Both the position numbers and the translations under genes were made by a program. From Methanomassiliicoccaceae archaeon (lineage in GTDB: Archaea > Thermoplasmatota > Thermoplasmata > Methanomassiliicoccales > Methanomethylophilaceae), in NCBI GenBank assembly GCA_009776625.1, contig WRNL01000047.1, positions 1 through 7,302 of the forward strand: a DNA stretch of 7,302 nucleotides, written 5' to 3'. Each line of letters opens with the position of its first letter. The first letter of the stretch is position 1. The notes beneath the pieces are model-generated. The model did no database searches, was not told the origin of the DNA, and saw only the letters and a program-made list of their open reading frames with translations. Below, piece after piece: positions 6,024 to 7,302 of this stretch.

Positions 6024-6440
6024 ATGAGGGACGCAGAACAGACGATAGGCAACCTGATCGACAAGCAAGGGGTGTCGTTCATAAGCTCGGTTGACGGCGA
6101 CGGCTTCCCCAACACGAAGGCCATGCTGCCGCCGAGCAGGCGCGAGGGCATAAAGGTGCTCTACTACCACACGAACACCTCCTCCATGAGGGTGTCGCAG
6201 TACCGGGCGGAGCCGAGGGCGTGCGTCTATTTCTGCGACAAGAGGTTCTTCAGGGGCGTGATGCTGAAAGGCACGATGGAGGTGCTGGAGGACGCCGCGA
6301 GCAAGGAGATGCTGTGGGATGACAAATACGTCATGTACTACCCCCTGGGGGTCGCCGACGCCGACTACTGCGTGCTCAGGTTCACCGCGCAGAGCGGGAG
6401 GTACTACTCGAACTTCAGCTCGCAGGACTTCGACGTCTGA
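6024..6440 (+). CDS. Pyridoxamine 5'-phosphate oxidase-like FMN split-barrel protein
   Basis: It has 138 residues, typical for small single-domain members of the PNPOx-like family. These are cytoplasmic flavin (FMN or F420) binding proteins of varied and often unknown function. Visible features are an N-terminal helix, the strand GVSFISSVDGDGFPNTKAML, and the conserved YYHTNTSSMRVSQYRAEPRACVYFCD block around residues 47-72, which lines the flavin phosphate site in relatives. Then come FRGVMLKGTMEVLEDA, the MLWDDKYVMYYPLGVADADYCVLRF stretch and an aromatic C-terminus (GRYYSNF). It is probably not the vitamin B6 biosynthetic enzyme, which is longer and has a distinct C-terminal substrate motif. 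It has its own promoter and ribosome-binding site, and I see no functional link to its neighbours. Family call solid; substrate unknown. Confidence 0.88.
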   Translation: MRDAEQTIGNLIDKQGVSFISSVDGDGFPNTKAMLPPSRREGIKVLYYHTNTSSMRVSQYRAEPRACVYFCDKRFFRGVMLKGTMEVLEDAASKEMLWDDKYVMYYPLGVADADYCVLRFTAQSGRYYSNFSSQDFDV

Positions 6441-6480
6441 TCCCCGACTGAGGGATGGGGCGTGTACATGACGGCAGAAG

Positions 6481-6519
6481 GAGGGGATTGCCCTTCTACA
6501 CGATACACCCAATCCCCTC
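6481..6519. repeat. Perfect 10-bp inverted repeat in a 280-base non-coding gap
   Basis: GAGGGGATTG (6481-6490) and CAATCCCCTC (6510-6519) are exact reverse complements around a 19-base spacer. A competing 6-bp stem pairs AGAAGG (6476-6481) with CCTTCT (6492-6497), so the RNA could switch between two folds. The surrounding gap (6441-6720) has no credible gene. It carries further GGGGAT copies at 6544-6549 and 6583-6588, and ATCCCC at 6439-6444. The lack of a T-run after the right arm argues against a simple terminator for the flavoprotein gene. It could be an operator, an RNA structure or a mobile-element remnant. Confidence 0.55.
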
Positions 6520-6720
6520 TGCTACTGCGAAACCATACCGCCCGGGGATGCCCTCCTGCCTGCAACCTTCTCTGTCTTGAGCGGGGATCCCTATCCTGAA
6601 CCCAGGTTATACTGACTGTACACTGTTCGGTTTTTGAAGTGAGGGTATTTCCAACCTCCATGGATAGAGGATATCGGCAGGACAGCACGACGGACAAAAG
6701 AAACAGGGTGGGGCTCGCGT

Positions 6721-7281
6721 ATGGATGAGGAATCTGACCGTGGCGACCAGCCGACTCAGGGGGATGATCCAGAGATCGCGCGTGACAGTAATGAGGAAAC
6801 CCCTCGCTACGGGTCCAACAACGAGGCCGCCTCCACTGTCCGCGACATCAGAGAAGACTTTAGCAGACAACTGGAGGTAACATCGAGTAGGCAAAACGCC
6901 ATGGTTCAGTCCGTCGGCATCATGCTGGCGTTCGCATCAATGCTGTTTATCGAGACTATCCGCTCAGTTTATTCAAACAGCGGAGATGCCGCCGGAGTCG
7001 CCTCCCTTGCATCGTTCCTTTTTTGCTGCGTCGTCGGCGTTATGACGATCTGGCAATGGAGGAACTGGGAGCTGTATTCGGGGTATGATTATGACAAGAT
7101 GGCGGAATCGTTCAACAAGGGGGAGTTTGTCGGCGTGCAGCTACTGCTGTTGAGGGGGGTCATAAAGTCACGCAAAGCCGCATCTGGAAACAACTTTGTG
7201 CTCAGGGAGAGGATAAAATATATGGCGTTGTGCCTCTTTACAGGTATTGCGTTCATGTTAGTCGGAATGGTGATAGGATGA
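6721..7281 (+). CDS. Unrecognised three-helix integral membrane protein
   Basis: It has 186 residues and I do not recognise the family. Residues 1-58 are polar and acidic (many D, E, Q, N), probably disordered, running into a charged, possibly helical stretch (VRDIREDFSRQLEV). Three hydrophobic segments follow: about 62-80 (SVGIMLAFASMLFIETI), 91-112 (SLASFLFCCVVGVMTIW) and 167-186 at the C-terminus (MALCLFTGIAFMLVGMVIG). There is also a shorter amphipathic piece near 136-147. The loop between segments 2 and 3 (residues 113-166) is charged. GGGTGGGG at 6706-6713 is a good ribosome-binding site seven bases before the ATG. A possible TATA-like TTATAC at 6607-6612 is weak. The stop overlaps the next gene's ATG. 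Arginine codons are AGG 5, CGC 4, CGT 2 and AGA 2, unlike the AGG-dominated core genes. Accessory origin and effector-type roles are guesses. Confidence 0.72.
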   Translation: MDEESDRGDQPTQGDDPEIARDSNEETPRYGSNNEAASTVRDIREDFSRQLEVTSSRQNAMVQSVGIMLAFASMLFIETIRSVYSNSGDAAGVASLASFLFCCVVGVMTIWQWRNWELYSGYDYDKMAESFNKGEFVGVQLLLLRGVIKSRKAASGNNFVLRERIKYMALCLFTGIAFMLVGMVIG

Positions 7282-7302
7282 GTCTAAGAGGATTGTTCAA
7301 GA
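7278..7302 (+). CDS. Start of a downstream gene, cut by the window edge
   Basis: ATG 7278 shares ATGA with the membrane protein stop and opens a frame (MSLRGLFK) that stays open to the window end. GGTGAT at 7269-7274 matches the archaeal Shine-Dalgarno consensus four bases upstream. The four-base overlap and the ribosome-binding site support a translationally coupled partner of the membrane protein. Eight codons are too few to assign a function. Confidence 0.55.

Noticed and set aside
5387..6151. Minus-strand open frame of 254 codons across the nucleotidyltransferase and flavoprotein genes
   Set aside because: It is antisense to two well-supported genes, spans a clear + strand promoter, and its translation shows no domain signature.
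6476..6519. Pseudoknot formed by the two crossing stems
   Set aside because: The crossing geometry is possible on paper, but a one-base loop would have to span a 9-10 bp stem. Alternative folds are more plausible.
6404..6697. Minus-strand frame covering the non-coding gap
   Set aside because: It starts in the gap and ends antisense to the flavoprotein gene, its composition is not protein-like, and it has no ribosome-binding site. The gap is better described as non-coding.
1..7302. tRNA, rRNA, CRISPR array or transposase
   Set aside because: No T-loop-like GTTCRANYC with paired arms, no regularly spaced direct repeats, and no transposase or integrase motifs were seen in any frame.

Overview
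The window reads as archaeal, most likely Thermoplasmata and plausibly the Methanomassiliicoccales. The grounds are the archaeal gene order regulator - HMG-CoA synthase - thiolase - DUF35 protein, strong use of AGG for arginine, archaeal TATA boxes (some apparently serving leaderless starts), and GC-rich genes separated by AT-rich promoters. All nine complete stop codons are TGA (8) or TAA (1), none TAG. That fits a lineage that reserves TAG, but high GC alone could explain it, so the lineage call is an inference.

All genes lie on the + strand. Bases 3-833 hold the 3' part of a polyphosphate:AMP phosphotransferase-type protein: a complete C-terminal PPK2 domain plus the tail of an upstream segment. 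Bases 883-4229 are a compact four-gene operon for the entry to the mevalonate (isoprenoid lipid) pathway: an XRE-type regulator with an unidentified C-terminal domain, HMG-CoA synthase, a thiolase-family protein, and a zinc-ribbon/OB-fold DUF35 protein. It closes with a hairpin-plus-T terminator. In related archaea the last three proteins form one complex that passes acetoacetyl-CoA from thiolase to synthase. Here the synthase triad and the DUF35 zinc ligands are intact, but every catalytic position I can identify in the thiolase is substituted. This is the most striking observation in the window.

Bases 4313-5894 hold a second unit with its own strong TATA box: a double winged-helix protein overlapping a nucleotidyltransferase with a GG...DxD core. 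The layout resembles AbiE-type antitoxin/nucleotidyltransferase pairs. Bases 6024-6440 encode a small FMN split-barrel (pyridoxamine-phosphate oxidase-like) protein with its own promoter. Bases 6441-6720 are non-coding and contain a perfect 10-bp inverted repeat and scattered GGGGAT motifs. From 6721 arginine codon use changes. An unrecognised three-helix membrane protein there overlaps, by ATGA, a gene that runs off the window, suggesting a recently acquired accessory operon.
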